Shown piece after piece: positions 9,862-18,475 of a stretch of DNA of 42,337 nt. The notes beneath the pieces were generated by a model. It saw only the letters and a list, made by a program, of their open reading frames with translations, made no database searches and was not told where the DNA came from. The DNA is from an uncultured Bacteroidales bacterium (GTDB lineage Bacteria; Bacteroidota; Bacteroidia; Bacteroidales; Bacteroidaceae), in assembly GCA_902768125.1 (NCBI GenBank), contig CACXKA010000017.1, positions 1 to 42,337 of the forward strand, written 5' to 3'. The translations under genes and the position numbers were made by a program. The stretch's first letter is position 1, and each line of letters begins with the position of its first letter.

Positions 9862-11088
9862 TTATTCATGTCTGATCGCTTCAATTGGGTCCATATTGGC
9901 TGCTTTGCGCGCAGGGATATATCCGAAGATGATACCGATGAAGGTGCAGACAGCAAAGGATACGTAGATAGACCATGCTGGGATGCTGGATGGCATACCC
10001 ATAAGTGGTACCACGAAATTGCTGACCAGTCCTCCTAACATGACGCCCAAGAGTCCTCCTGTGAGTGAAATGAGGACCGACTCGATGAGGAATTGAAGAG
10101 AGATGACCAATCCTGTGGCACCTACCGCCATACGCAGACCAATCTCCTTAGTACGTTCTGTCACAGACACCAGCATGATGTTCATGATACCGATACCAGC
10201 CACAAGCAAGGAGAAAGCGGCTGCCACAACGAGGATGATGGTGACGGTGTCCATTGTAGAGGACATGGTTTCCATCATTTCTGCTTGTGAACGGATGGTG
10301 AAGTCATCAACTGCTTCTGCCTTGAGTTTGTGATTGCTACGCAGGATCTGGGTGAGTTCCTCGATGGCAGCATCGGTCAATTCTTCTGTGAGAGCAGAAC
10401 AAACGATGGATGAGAAGTATGTCTGTGCAGCAATACGCTTCATCACACAAGTGTAGGGTGCGATGATGACGTTGTCCTGGTCCATACCCCAAGAGTTGTA
10501 GCCCTTGCTTTCCAGCACACCGACGATGCGCAGAGGAATGGATTTGAAACGGATGTTCTTGCCGATGGCTTCGTTTTCCTTGCCTTCGCCAAACAGTTCC
10601 TTGACAATGGTCGTACCAACTACACACACCTTGGCAGCCTTGCGGATATCCTCTTCGGTGAAGTTGGCACCTTCCTCCAACTCCCACTGTTTGATGTCGA
10701 GGTATTCGGTGGATTCACCATACATGGTACAGTTTGTATTGTTATTGCCAAAGATGACCTGACCTGAAGAGGTGACTTCGGGAGAGACATAGCTGACAAA
10801 TTTCTTCTCATCGATGATGCGCTGATAGTCAGCCATCTTGAGAGTTTGCATGGCAGAGGGGTCTTGACGCACGCCACCACGCATATCAGCTCCTGGACGA
10901 ATGGTAAGCAAGTTGGTTCCCATGGTGGAGAGTTCCTTGCGGATGCTCTCTTTCGAACCTTGTCCGATGGACATCATGATGATGACGGCTGCCACACCAA
11001 TGATGATACCGAGCATGGAGAGGAACGAACGCATCTTGTTGTTCGCCACAGCGTTGATGCTGACCTTGAATAAGTTTAATATATTCAT
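9862..11088 (-). CDS. MacB-type ABC transporter permease
   Basis: A 408-aa inner-membrane protein with the MacB architecture: N-terminal membrane helix (about 20-40, SFLSMLGIIIGVAAVIIMMSI), a periplasmic core domain (about 45-270), and the FtsX-like C-terminal part with three helices (about 280-305, 330-360, 370-395). The conserved TERTKEIGLRMAVGA coupling segment, which contacts the ATPase, precedes the third helix. In MacAB-TolC systems it uses mechanotransmission to expel antibiotics, peptides or siderophores from the periplasm. Here the ATPase is a separate upstream gene rather than fused. It is followed by DUF3256 and preceded by the ATPase at 39 nt. Substrate unknown. Confidence 0.93.
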   Translation of the reverse strand: MNILNLFKVSINAVANNKMRSFLSMLGIIIGVAAVIIMMSIGQGSKESIRKELSTMGTNLLTIRPGADMRGGVRQDPSAMQTLKMADYQRIIDEKKFVSYVSPEVTSSGQVIFGNNNTNCTMYGESTEYLDIKQWELEEGANFTEEDIRKAAKVCVVGTTIVKELFGEGKENEAIGKNIRFKSIPLRIVGVLESKGYNSWGMDQDNVIIAPYTCVMKRIAAQTYFSSIVCSALTEELTDAAIEELTQILRSNHKLKAEAVDDFTIRSQAEMMETMSSTMDTVTIILVVAAAFSLLVAGIGIMNIMLVSVTERTKEIGLRMAVGATGLVISLQFLIESVLISLTGGLLGVMLGGLVSNFVVPLMGMPSSIPAWSIYVSFAVCTFIGIIFGYIPARKAANMDPIEAIRHE

Positions 11089-11127
11089 TTGGATTACTGA
11101 GTTTTAGAATATACGCCTAGCGCGTGG

Positions 11128-11895
11128 CTAATCGTCTTGTGGTTTGGGCAGGGCTGCAAGTGCTTCGGCTGCCGACTTGATGTTGGGGTTGATAGTGTCT
11201 TCGCGAATTTTGCCGTCTCGCAGGTTGATGTTGCGTGAAGCAAAGGAGGCGATTTCAGGGTTGTGGGTCACGAAGATGATGGTGTGTCCCTCCTGATGGA
11301 GTTTCTGGAAGAGCACCAGCATCTCGAAAGATGTTCGTGTGTCGAGGTTACCCGTTGCCTCGTCTGCCAAAAGCACGGCAGGGTTATTAACCAACGCACG
11401 GGCAATGGCGACACGCTGCATCTGACCACCCGACATCTGATTGCTCTTATGGTCGAGTCGGTCGCCAAGTCCTACTTCCTGTAGTGCCTTGATGGCTGCT
11501 TCGCGACGTTGCTTGGCACTATATTTATTATTGTACATGAGAGGCAGCTCCACGTTCTCCACAGCTGTTGTCTTAGCCAGAAGGTTGTAATTCTGGAACA
11601 CGAAGCCAATCTTCCTGTTGCGCAGTTTGGCACGTTGGTTCTTGCTCATCTTGCGGACAGGAGTGCCATCCAGATAGTACTCACCTGAGGTGGGCGTGTC
11701 AAGGCATCCCAATTGGTTGAGCAACGTTGATTTGCCCGAACCAGAGGTTCCTTGTATGGTCACGAACTCACCTTCATAAATCTTGAAGCTGACACCACGC
11801 AAAGCCTTCACGGTTTCAGAACCAACCTGAAAGTAACGCTTCACGTTGTCGAGTTCGATGACAACTTTACGTTTATCTTGTTGCTGTTCGTTCAT
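11128..11895 (-). CDS. MacB/LolD-type ABC transporter ATP-binding protein
   Basis: The 255-aa ATPase drives the permease encoded downstream. It has Walker A GTSGSGKST (49-57), Q-loop FVFQNYNLL (about 98-106), signature MSGGQMQRVAIARAL (154-168) and Walker B AVLLADEAT (173-181), where the usual DEPT is DEAT; the catalytic Glu is kept. The H-loop lies in FVTHNPEIA near residue 215. A C-terminal tail of about 25 residues is poorly conserved in kind. It is 22 nt downstream of the adaptor gene and clearly part of the same operon. Confidence 0.95.
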   Translation of the reverse strand: MNEQQQDKRKVVIELDNVKRYFQVGSETVKALRGVSFKIYEGEFVTIQGTSGSGKSTLLNQLGCLDTPTSGEYYLDGTPVRKMSKNQRAKLRNRKIGFVFQNYNLLAKTTAVENVELPLMYNNKYSAKQRREAAIKALQEVGLGDRLDHKSNQMSGGQMQRVAIARALVNNPAVLLADEATGNLDTRTSFEMLVLFQKLHQEGHTIIFVTHNPEIASFASRNINLRDGKIREDTINPNIKSAAEALAALPKPQDD

Positions 11896-11917
11896 TGTCT
11901 ATCTTTCTGTTCGTTCA

Positions 11918-13207
11918 TTATCTTGGGAAGTTACCACCGGGTCTGCCGCCACCCATGCCGCCAGCGCCACCGCCTGGAGCACCAGCACCAGGTCCGCCTG
12001 CACCTGGAGCACCACCACGGGCACCGTTTGCACCACCAGCGCCAGGAGCGCCACCACGGTTTCTATTGCCTCGTGGACGTGGCATGAATGGGTTAGAAGT
12101 AGTATTTTCTTCTGCCTCTTCTTCTTGACCACCAATGATTTCAAAATCAGTGAGCACTTCCGTACCAGCCTTCACACCCGATACAATCTCTGTAAGCATA
12201 CCATTGCTGGTGCCGATTTCCACTTTATGTGCCTTGAATACATTGCCTTCTTTTGTCCATACCTTGAAAGGAGCCTGTACGTCCTCAACGGTCTCACCTT
12301 CCTGCAACAAAGCCTCGTTAGGAGTGAAGCGCAGGGCTCTTGCTGGAACTGCCAACACACCATTCTTTTCCAATGTATAGATAGTCACGTTGGCTGTGAG
12401 TCCTGGCTTCAGTTTCAGTTGATCATTAGGAGCAGAGATAACCACTTCGTAGGTGACCACATTACTTTCTGTAGTAGCCTGCTGACGTACCTGAGTGACT
12501 GCACCTTCGAAGATGTCATCTGGGAAAGCATCCACTGTGAAGGTAACACGCTGTCCTTCTTTCACACCACCAATGTCAGCCTCGTCGATGTCGGCAATTA
12601 CACGCATGTCAGTCAAGTCCTGAGCAATGATGAAGAGGGTAGGAGTGGTCATGGCAGAAGCCACCGTCTGACCTTCCTCCACTTCCTTTGAGAGCACCAC
12701 GCCGTCAATTGGCGATGTGATAGTGGCATAACCAAGGTTCGTCTGTGCTTCCTGCACATTCTGCTGCTGTACTCTTACCTGCTGCACAGCTTGTTCGTAA
12801 TTCAACTTGGCATTTTCATAATCGTTGGCAGAAACAAGTCCCTTCTCATAGAGAGTCTTGTAACGCTTATAATTTGCTGATTGATAGTTGAGCGATGATT
12901 GTGCATTAGAGAGATTGCTCTGCGCTGATGCCAGTTTGGAGAGAAGGTTGGTCTTGTCGAGTTCGGCAATGACCTGACCACGATGCACCTCTGAATTATA
13001 ATCCACATAGATGCGGTCGATGATACCTGACACCTGCGTACCGACTTCCACCTCTGTCACAGGCTCAATGGTTCCTGTGGCTGTAATGCTGGTGCTGATG
13101 TTCTGCTTCTCTACTGGAGCGGTGGAATATTCCACCTTTGTTCCCTCGCTACATGCGGCAAGGGTGGTTGCGATGATAAGTGCTGAAAATATGTTGCTTG
13201 TTTTCAT
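11918..13207 (-). CDS. MacA/HlyD-like periplasmic adaptor lipoprotein
   Basis: Membrane-fusion protein linking the inner-membrane transporter to the TolC-like channel. The 429-aa product is a predicted lipoprotein (lipobox LAAC, Cys19). After it come the biotinyl-lipoyl and barrel sandwich halves (GTIEPVTEVEVGTQVSG near 45-61 and TSPIDGVVLSKEVEEGQ near 160-180) flanking an alpha-hairpin coiled coil (about 85-155), then beta-barrel and membrane-proximal domains to about 350. The last 50 residues (380-429) are an unusual low-complexity tail of Gly, Ala, Pro, Arg and Asn after a Glu-rich stretch. The tail is not part of the fold and is unlike common MacA proteins. Second gene of the operon, 46 nt after the TolC gene. 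Confidence 0.92.
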   Translation of the reverse strand: MKTSNIFSALIIATTLAACSEGTKVEYSTAPVEKQNISTSITATGTIEPVTEVEVGTQVSGIIDRIYVDYNSEVHRGQVIAELDKTNLLSKLASAQSNLSNAQSSLNYQSANYKRYKTLYEKGLVSANDYENAKLNYEQAVQQVRVQQQNVQEAQTNLGYATITSPIDGVVLSKEVEEGQTVASAMTTPTLFIIAQDLTDMRVIADIDEADIGGVKEGQRVTFTVDAFPDDIFEGAVTQVRQQATTESNVVTYEVVISAPNDQLKLKPGLTANVTIYTLEKNGVLAVPARALRFTPNEALLQEGETVEDVQAPFKVWTKEGNVFKAHKVEIGTSNGMLTEIVSGVKAGTEVLTDFEIIGGQEEEAEENTTSNPFMPRPRGNRNRGGAPGAGGANGARGGAPGAGGPGAGAPGGGAGGMGGGRPGGNFPR

Positions 13208-13253
13208 TATCTTTTAGAATTAAAGAATTGAAAAAATGAATAATTGAAGTTTC

Positions 13254-14594
13254 TTACAGTTTGATTCTTTCTCCTGCATAGAAATTGAGCATCGCACTAT
13301 TGAGCAATGCGGTGTATTTGGTTTGCAATAACTGTTGTTCTGCCTGCAGAAGGTTGTTCTTGCCTGTGGTCAGTTCCACGATGTTTTTCAATCCGAGGTT
13401 GAACTGCTCACTGACAAGGTCATAACTTTCTTGCATGCTCTTCACGTTGTTCTTTGCGTAGATGAATTGCTGCTGAGAGGTGGTTGCGTTCAACCAGTAG
13501 TTCTCGATAGTGGAGTAGAGTTGCTTCTGCTGTTCCATCAAATTTAGTTCGCTGGTCTGCAATGCATATTTTGCTTTGCGGATGTTGGTGCGTGCCTGAT
13601 GATTGTCAAACAATGGCACGGAAATACTTAGACCCAACGAATTGTTCATGTTTGTCTTTACCTGTTTGAAGAAATCCGTGTGCTGACCCGAAGAGTTGCT
13701 GGAACCGATGCCTGCCGTCATGGAGACTGTTGGCATGTAACCGGCACGGGCAGAAGAAATTGCAATCTCAGAAGACTCGATGTTCAGTTTGCTCGACTGA
13801 ATCTCTGGACGAGTCTCAAGGGCTGCGTTATATACAGCTTGTTCATTTGGGATGATAGCCAATACTTGTGCGTCAGAAACCTCAGGAACCGCAATTTCAA
13901 ATGCGTCTTCATCATGAATCTCCAAGAGTTGCTTCAATTGCAACTTGTAATTGGCCAATTGCGATTCTGCCTGTACCAATGAGTATTGGTCTTGGCTCAC
14001 CTGTGCCTCCAACTGCACGAGATCAACACGGGCAAGGTTACCCACCTCAACCATCGTTTTCGCACGATCACGCTGCATCTCACTCGATTTGATGATTTCT
14101 TTACAAACTTTGACAGCCTCTGTTTCATACAGAATCTGCACATACAGCTGTGCAATTTGTTCCTGGATGCTGTTGGCCTGCTGTTCAATGCCCAATTCAG
14201 CCACTTTCTCTGTCAGCTTGTTCTGTTTGATGGTGTTTGTGTTACGATTGCCGTTCCATACTGTCCAGTTTGCATTGATTCCATAGGAACCATTATAGGA
14301 GACGGTGTTTCTGTTAGTGGTCATCGTTCCGCCAGAAAGGTTGATGGTCGATTCGGCAAAAGGTCGCCACGAAGCATTTTGGTTGGTGCTAAATGACACA
14401 GAAGGGAACAATGCAGACTGACTCTGCAACACATCCTCATGGTCAGACGCCGCCGTTATCCTTTTCTGTTGCAACTGGATATTGTTGGCGAGGGCGTAAT
14501 CAAGACATTCTTGCAGCGTCCAGACTTTTTGCCCCCATGCCGCGGTGCCAGTCAACAAAATGGATAGCGTCGCTAATAAGTTTTTTTTATTCAT
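13254..14594 (-). CDS. TolC-family outer membrane efflux protein
   Basis: First gene of the operon, encoding the outer-membrane exit duct. The 446-aa protein has a signal peptide (cleavage near GTAAWG-QK, residue 22), then the start WTLQECLDYALANNIQLQ typical of the family. Two internal repeats of long coiled-coil helices are visible: the first around AQLYVQILYETEAVKVCKEI...RAKTMVEVGNLARVDLVQLEAQV (about 140-205), the second in the C-terminal third, ending at FNLGLKNIVELTTGKNNLLQAEQQLLQTKYTALLN. Length is normal. An 8-bp inverted repeat about 100 nt upstream is a candidate operator. Confidence 0.94.
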   Translation of the reverse strand: MNKKNLLATLSILLTGTAAWGQKVWTLQECLDYALANNIQLQQKRITAASDHEDVLQSQSALFPSVSFSTNQNASWRPFAESTINLSGGTMTTNRNTVSYNGSYGINANWTVWNGNRNTNTIKQNKLTEKVAELGIEQQANSIQEQIAQLYVQILYETEAVKVCKEIIKSSEMQRDRAKTMVEVGNLARVDLVQLEAQVSQDQYSLVQAESQLANYKLQLKQLLEIHDEDAFEIAVPEVSDAQVLAIIPNEQAVYNAALETRPEIQSSKLNIESSEIAISSARAGYMPTVSMTAGIGSSNSSGQHTDFFKQVKTNMNNSLGLSISVPLFDNHQARTNIRKAKYALQTSELNLMEQQKQLYSTIENYWLNATTSQQQFIYAKNNVKSMQESYDLVSEQFNLGLKNIVELTTGKNNLLQAEQQLLQTKYTALLNSAMLNFYAGERIKL

Positions 14595-14692
14595 TGTTTG
14601 TCTGTTTGATAATTATCTTAGTATTCCATGCAAGACAGAAACACGACTCTCCCTGTACTTGCGTTGTTAGATATCCGATTGTTTAGAACCTC

Positions 14693-14711
14693 TTAAACTT
14701 ACAAAGTTTAA
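14693..14711. promoter_or_regulatory. Palindrome upstream of the efflux operon
   Basis: Perfect inverted repeat TTAAACTT-ACA-AAGTTTAA, 98 nt upstream of the TolC ATG and 51 nt downstream of the rnpB 3' end. On the minus strand it contains AAACTTTG, one base off the -7 consensus TAnnTTTG. A palindrome covering the -7 box would suit a TetR- or MarR-type repressor, but no regulator gene is adjacent. Confidence 0.35.
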
Positions 14712-14762
14712 TTCTCAAGTCGATAGTTTAACATACTTTGACTATGTGGCATAAAAAAAAGA

Positions 14763-15169
14763 GAAAGCAGTCGGGCTATAAGCCGGGTTCTGTACACTCC
14801 GAAGAGCGTGTCTGTCATTTATCTACTCCATGAGTCACCCCATGGCTCTAGCGTTCTACCCTCCACCGCATGAGACCCGGCCTTGTTGCATTGCTGCTCA
14901 GACCTTCGTCAACTCGGGCGGGCTACCCTCTCTCGGGTGGTTTACATGAACTTGCAGCTCCCAAGATGCACAGCCGGCATGTCACCATGCCGCTGGTGAG
15001 CTCTTACCTCACCTTCTCACCATTTCAGCCGAAGCTGTTGTTATTTTCTTCTGCATTACTCAACCCTTACGGACTGCTTCTACATTAGGAAGTGGGATGC
15101 CCTGTGCTGCCCGGACTTTCCTCTTTCGGCTCTTGCGAACCGCCAGCGACAGACCGCCCGGCTGCTTTC
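14763..15169 (-). ncRNA. rnpB: RNase P RNA (class A)
   Basis: The catalytic RNA of RNase P, which trims tRNA 5' leaders. On the minus strand the universal 5' segment GAGGAAAGTCCGGGC and its continuation ACACAGGGCA are present near 15100-15123, and the 3' segment with AGAACCCGGCTTATAG near 14773-14790. The P1 helix closes as GAAAGCAG (from 15169) with CTGCTTTC (to 14763), which sets the ends within a few bases; length is about 407 nt. The 3' end runs straight into TCTTTTTTTTATG, a U-run terminator. It is transcribed together with tRNA-His from one promoter, 51 nt downstream of the tRNA. Confidence 0.95.
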
Positions 15170-15220
15170 AATTTGCAAAGAATGCCCGACATCATCTGCC
15201 GAGCATTTCTTTCGTTGGAG

Positions 15221-15294
15221 GGTGGAGGGTGGGACTCGAACCCACGACATTCAGAACCACAATCTGACGCTCTAACCAACTGAACTACATCCAC
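15221..15294 (-). tRNA. tRNA-His (GTG)
   Basis: A 74-nt cloverleaf on the minus strand. Anticodon loop TTGTGGT gives anticodon GTG. Acceptor GTGGATG pairs with CCTCCAC apart from one T-C mismatch at the sixth pair. A G is encoded at -1 (15295) opposite C73, the identity element of tRNA-His. The T arm is GTGGG-TTCGAGT-CCCAC. The CCA end is not encoded. Confidence 0.96.
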
Positions 15295-15324
15295 CATGTA
15301 GGGGTCATTTCCCTTTTGCGAGTG

Positions 15325-15356
15325 CAAAGGTACTACATATATTTGGACTGACCAAA
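15325..15356 (-). promoter_or_regulatory. Promoter for tRNA-His and rnpB
   Basis: Minus-strand TACCTTTG (15325-15332) with TTTG (15353-15356) exactly 20 nt upstream, a full consensus match. It lies 30 nt before the tRNA. No other promoter is seen between tRNA-His and rnpB, so both should be on one transcript. Confidence 0.82.
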
Positions 15357-15378
15357 TAAAAAGCCAAGAATTTGCAAT

Positions 15379-16257
15379 TTATTTGTAAAATTCCTTGCGT
15401 CCGGCGCTGAGGGTGTTCTTCATCAAGGAACAGATGGTCATAGGACCTACGCCACCTGGTACTGGAGTGATGAAAGAACATTTGGGTGCGACGTGCTCAA
15501 AATCCACATCACCATTGAGACGGAAGCCAGACTTGCGAGTGGCATCTGGCACTCGTGTAGTGCCTACGTCGATGATGACAGCACCATCCTTCACCATGTC
15601 TTCTGTCACGAAGTTGGGCTTTCCAATAGCTGCGATGATGATGTCTGCCTGTCGGCATTCCTCTTTCAATGTTTTCGAACGGCTATGGCAAACGGTCACA
15701 GTGGCATCGCCATACTGTTTCTGCATCATCAGTTGTGCCATAGGCTTACCAACGATGTTGGAACGACCCAGGATGACGCATTTCTTACCGCTTGTTTCGA
15801 TGTTGTAGCGTTTCAGCAGGGTGATGATGCCCAGTGGAGTGGCTGACACGTAGCAGGGAAGACCAATCGCCATACGGCCCACGTTGATGGGATGGAAACC
15901 GTCCACGTCCTTGCGATAGTCGATGGCTTCGATGATTTTCTGCTCAGAGATATGCTTGGGGAGTGGAAGCTGCACGATGAAACCATCCACATCGACATCC
16001 TTGTTGAGTTTTTCCACCTGCTGAAGAAGAAACTCTTCAGTAATGTCATCCTCAAAGCGGAGTAGGGTTGATGTGAAACCACAAGCCTCACACGCCAGCA
16101 CCTTGTTCTTTACGTAAGTCTCGCTACCTCCATCGTGACCCACGAGAATTGCGGCGAGGTGTGGACGCTTACCACCTGCATCCACGATTCTTTTTACTTC
16201 TTCTGCGATTTCAGCCTTGATGGCTGCTGCTGTTGCTTTTCCGTCTATCAGTTGCAT
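15379..16257 (-). CDS. folD: Bifunctional methylenetetrahydrofolate dehydrogenase/cyclohydrolase
   Basis: FolD interconverts 5,10-methylene-THF, methenyl-THF and 10-formyl-THF in the cytosol, feeding purine and formyl-methionine synthesis. The 292-aa enzyme has the catalytic segment [13 protein letters not shown] (Tyr48, Lys52), the [13 protein letters not shown] motif (about 92-104), the dinucleotide-binding segment [13 protein letters not shown] (about 161-173) and the C-terminal signature PGGVGPMTI (about 266-274). It is 26 nt downstream of ffh on the same strand, with period-7 repeats filling the gap, so the two are likely co-transcribed. Confidence 0.97.
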   Translation of the reverse strand: MQLIDGKATAAAIKAEIAEEVKRIVDAGGKRPHLAAILVGHDGGSETYVKNKVLACEACGFTSTLLRFEDDITEEFLLQQVEKLNKDVDVDGFIVQLPLPKHISEQKIIEAIDYRKDVDGFHPINVGRMAIGLPCYVSATPLGIITLLKRYNIETSGKKCVILGRSNIVGKPMAQLMMQKQYGDATVTVCHSRSKTLKEECRQADIIIAAIGKPNFVTEDMVKDGAVIIDVGTTRVPDATRKSGFRLNGDVDFEHVAPKCSFITPVPGGVGPMTICSLMKNTLSAGRKEFYK

Positions 16258-16283
16258 GTTCTTTAACCCTTAACCTATAAACT

Positions 16284-17624
16284 TTATTTTCTAAATCCTT
16301 TCATTCTTTGCATTTGTGCCATTGCTTGTGCCATCTTGGGACTGGTCATCTGGCGCATCATCTTGCGCATTTGCTCAAACTGCTTGGTGATGCGGTTGAT
16401 CTCATCGATGCTGTTGCCTGAGCCTTTGGCGATGCGCTGCTTGCGTGACATGTTGATACATTCAGGGTGTGCGCGCTCGTAGGGAGTCATGGAACCAATC
16501 ATGGCCTCCACTGCCTTGAAAGCGTTGTCGTCAATGTCCACGTCTTTCAATGCCTTGCCCACACCTGGAATCATGGAAGCCAGATCCTTGATGTTACCCA
16601 TCTTTTTGATTTGGTTGATTTGACCAAGGAAATCATTATAGTCGAACTTGTTCTTGGCAATCTTCTTTTCCAGACGTTTTGCTTCTTCCTCGTCGAACTG
16701 TTGCTGGGCACGCTCCACGAACGACACGATGTCGCCCATGCCGAGGATACGGTCAGCCATACGTTCAGGATGGAACACGTCGAGTGCCTCCATCTTCTCG
16801 CCTGTACCCACAAACTTGATAGGTTTGGTCACCACTGTGCGGATGGAAAGGGCTGCACCACCACGGGTGTCACCATCCAGCTTGGTGAGGATGACACCAT
16901 CAATCTCCAGACGTTCGTTGAAAGTCTTGGCGGTGTTGACGGCGTCCTGACCAGTCATGGCATCAACCACCAGCAACGTCTCCTGAGGATTGACCGCTTC
17001 CTTGATTTGTTCAATCTGCTGCATCAACTCCTCGTCAATAGACTGGCGACCAGCCGTATCGACGATTACCACATCGTAGCCTTTTGCCTTTGCTTCCTGA
17101 ATGGCATTCTTTGCCACAGCGATAGGGTCGGTGGCACCTTCCTCTATATAGCAAGGTACATCCACCTGTTCAGCCAACACGCGCAACTGCTCCATAGCAG
17201 CAGGACGGAAGGTGTCACAGGCAGCCAAGAGCGGCTTCTTGTGGTTCTGGGTTTTCAAACGCAAAGCCAACTTACCAGACATCGTCGTCTTACCAGCACC
17301 GTTGAGACCTGCCATCAGAATGACTGTTGGGCGACCCGTCAAGTTCAGTTCCGTTGCCTGACCACCCATCAATTCTGCCAGTTCGTCGTGCACAATCTTG
17401 ACCATCATCTGGCCAGGCTTCACTGCCGTCAGCACGTTCTGACCCAGCGCCTTCTCCTTCACAGTATCTGTGAAAGTCTTGGCAACCTTGTAGTTCACGT
17501 CGGCTTCGAGTAGTGCCTTGCGCACGTCCTTCAGCGTCTCCGCCACGTTGATTTCGGTGATCTTGCCTTCACCCTTCAATATTTTGAAAGACCGTTCCAG
17601 TCTCTCGCTTAGATTTTCAAACAT
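16284..17624 (-). CDS. ffh: Signal recognition particle protein Ffh (SRP54)
   Basis: Protein subunit of the SRP, which binds signal sequences at the ribosome and delivers nascent chains to FtsY. The 446-aa protein has the N domain (1-90), the G domain with G1 GLNGAGKTT (about 108-116), DTFRPAAMEQL (about 138-148), DTAGRQ (about 190-195) and TKLDGDTRGGA (about 248-258), and the methionine-rich M domain (about 330-446) ending in repeated Met-Gln and Met-Arg pairs. Its RNA partner is encoded less than 1 kb away (18476-18573). The start is the conserved MFENLSERLERSFKIL. Confidence 0.98.
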   Translation of the reverse strand: MFENLSERLERSFKILKGEGKITEINVAETLKDVRKALLEADVNYKVAKTFTDTVKEKALGQNVLTAVKPGQMMVKIVHDELAELMGGQATELNLTGRPTVILMAGLNGAGKTTMSGKLALRLKTQNHKKPLLAACDTFRPAAMEQLRVLAEQVDVPCYIEEGATDPIAVAKNAIQEAKAKGYDVVIVDTAGRQSIDEELMQQIEQIKEAVNPQETLLVVDAMTGQDAVNTAKTFNERLEIDGVILTKLDGDTRGGAALSIRTVVTKPIKFVGTGEKMEALDVFHPERMADRILGMGDIVSFVERAQQQFDEEEAKRLEKKIAKNKFDYNDFLGQINQIKKMGNIKDLASMIPGVGKALKDVDIDDNAFKAVEAMIGSMTPYERAHPECINMSRKQRIAKGSGNSIDEINRITKQFEQMRKMMRQMTSPKMAQAMAQMQRMKGFRK

Positions 17625-17678
17625 ATCTTTTCGTTTACTATTTTACCATGTACAATTTGCCTTTCGGCTTTCCTCCAA

Positions 17679-17707
17679 TTCTTAACCTCAAATCTTAAAT
17701 CTCAACC
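17679..17707. repeat. Period-7 spacer repeat between dedA and ffh
   Basis: TTCTTAA, CCTCAAA, TCTTAAA, TCTCAAC: four heptamer units that begin right at the DedA stop codon and fill part of the spacer before ffh. Confidence 0.55.
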
Positions 17708-18337
17708 CTTTTTCACCCCTTTATATATAAGATACGCGATGATTGCCACTACAATAATGATGGCGGCAACACCGATGATGTGCGAATAGTGCGCGATGAT
17801 GTCAATGAGTTCCTGCTTCGGCATGGAGCTGTGAAACGCATAGCCAATGCCGACGAGGATGCTGTTCCAAAGTCCTGCGCCAAGACAAGTGTAGAGACAG
17901 AACGACACCAGATTCATCTTTGCCAAACCTGCAGGGATGCTGATGAGCTGACGAATGGCAGGAATCATACGCCCAATCAGCGTAGAGACAGCACCTCGCT
18001 TGTCAAAGTAAGCCTCAGCCTTCTCCACTTTCTGCGCATCAATCAGACACATGTGTCCGAAACGGCTGTCGGCAAATGCATACACGATGGGACGTCCGAG
18101 CCAGAAGGAAAGTCCGTAGTTGACCAAAGCGCCAATCAGCGCACCCAACGTACCACACAGTATGATCATCGTGTATGACATCTCACCCGTTTCCGCTGCC
18201 ATATAGGCTGCGGGTATCATCACCACTTCTGATGGGAAAGGAATGAAGGAACTCTCGATAGCCATAAAGAGAATGACCCAACCATAGTTCAGGTTGTCAA
18301 GTGCTCCATTCGTAAGATTGAGGATGATTTCTTCCAT
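17702..18337 (-). CDS. DedA family membrane protein
   Basis: The 211-aa product is an integral inner-membrane protein of the DedA/SNARE-associated family, whose members act in lipid (undecaprenyl phosphate or phospholipid) flipping and envelope homeostasis. The family core is visible: E-SS-FIPFPSEVVMIPAAYMA (about 28-48), the helix with GALIGALVNYGLSFWLGRP (about 65-83), and the FDKRGAVSTLIGRMIPAIRQLISIPAGLAKM segment (about 112-142) with the conserved Gly-Arg-x-x-Pro and Arg. C-terminal helices follow, and the tail is basic. The promoter box ends only 8 nt before the ATG, so the mRNA may be leaderless. The gene reads into ffh and folD. Confidence 0.92.
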   Translation of the reverse strand: MEEIILNLTNGALDNLNYGWVILFMAIESSFIPFPSEVVMIPAAYMAAETGEMSYTMIILCGTLGALIGALVNYGLSFWLGRPIVYAFADSRFGHMCLIDAQKVEKAEAYFDKRGAVSTLIGRMIPAIRQLISIPAGLAKMNLVSFCLYTCLGAGLWNSILVGIGYAFHSSMPKQELIDIIAHYSHIIGVAAIIIVVAIIAYLIYKGVKKG

Positions 18338-18345
18338 AATGGGTG

Positions 18346-18353
18346 CAAAGGTA
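18346..18353 (-). promoter_or_regulatory. -7 element of dedA, close to the start codon
   Basis: Minus-strand TACCTTTG ends 8 nt before the DedA ATG. The expected -33 position (about 18373) lies inside four TTGATAA repeats and shows no TTTG on the minus strand. Confidence 0.6.
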
Positions 18354-18364
18354 CGATTTTTTAG

Positions 18365-18392
18365 TTGATAATTGATAATTGATAATTGATAA
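18365..18392. repeat. Four perfect TTGATAA heptamers in the dedA promoter
   Basis: Exact tandem copies of TTGATAA at 18365, 18372, 18379 and 18386. They cover the place where the -33 element of the dedA promoter should be, so a change in copy number would alter the sequence at that position. Confidence 0.85.
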
Positions 18393-18426
18393 TTTGAAAA
18401 ATGAGGGCAAATTTCTATCTAAAAGT

Positions 18427-18457
18427 TTTGTCATTTCAAAAAAACGCCCTACCTTTG
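18427..18457 (+). promoter_or_regulatory. Promoter for SRP RNA and tRNA-Thr
   Basis: TTTG (18427-18430), 19-nt spacer, TACCTTTG (18450-18457), a full consensus match. The SRP RNA starts about 18 nt downstream. Confidence 0.82.
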
Positions 18458-18475
18458 CACCCGCTTAACGCAAAA

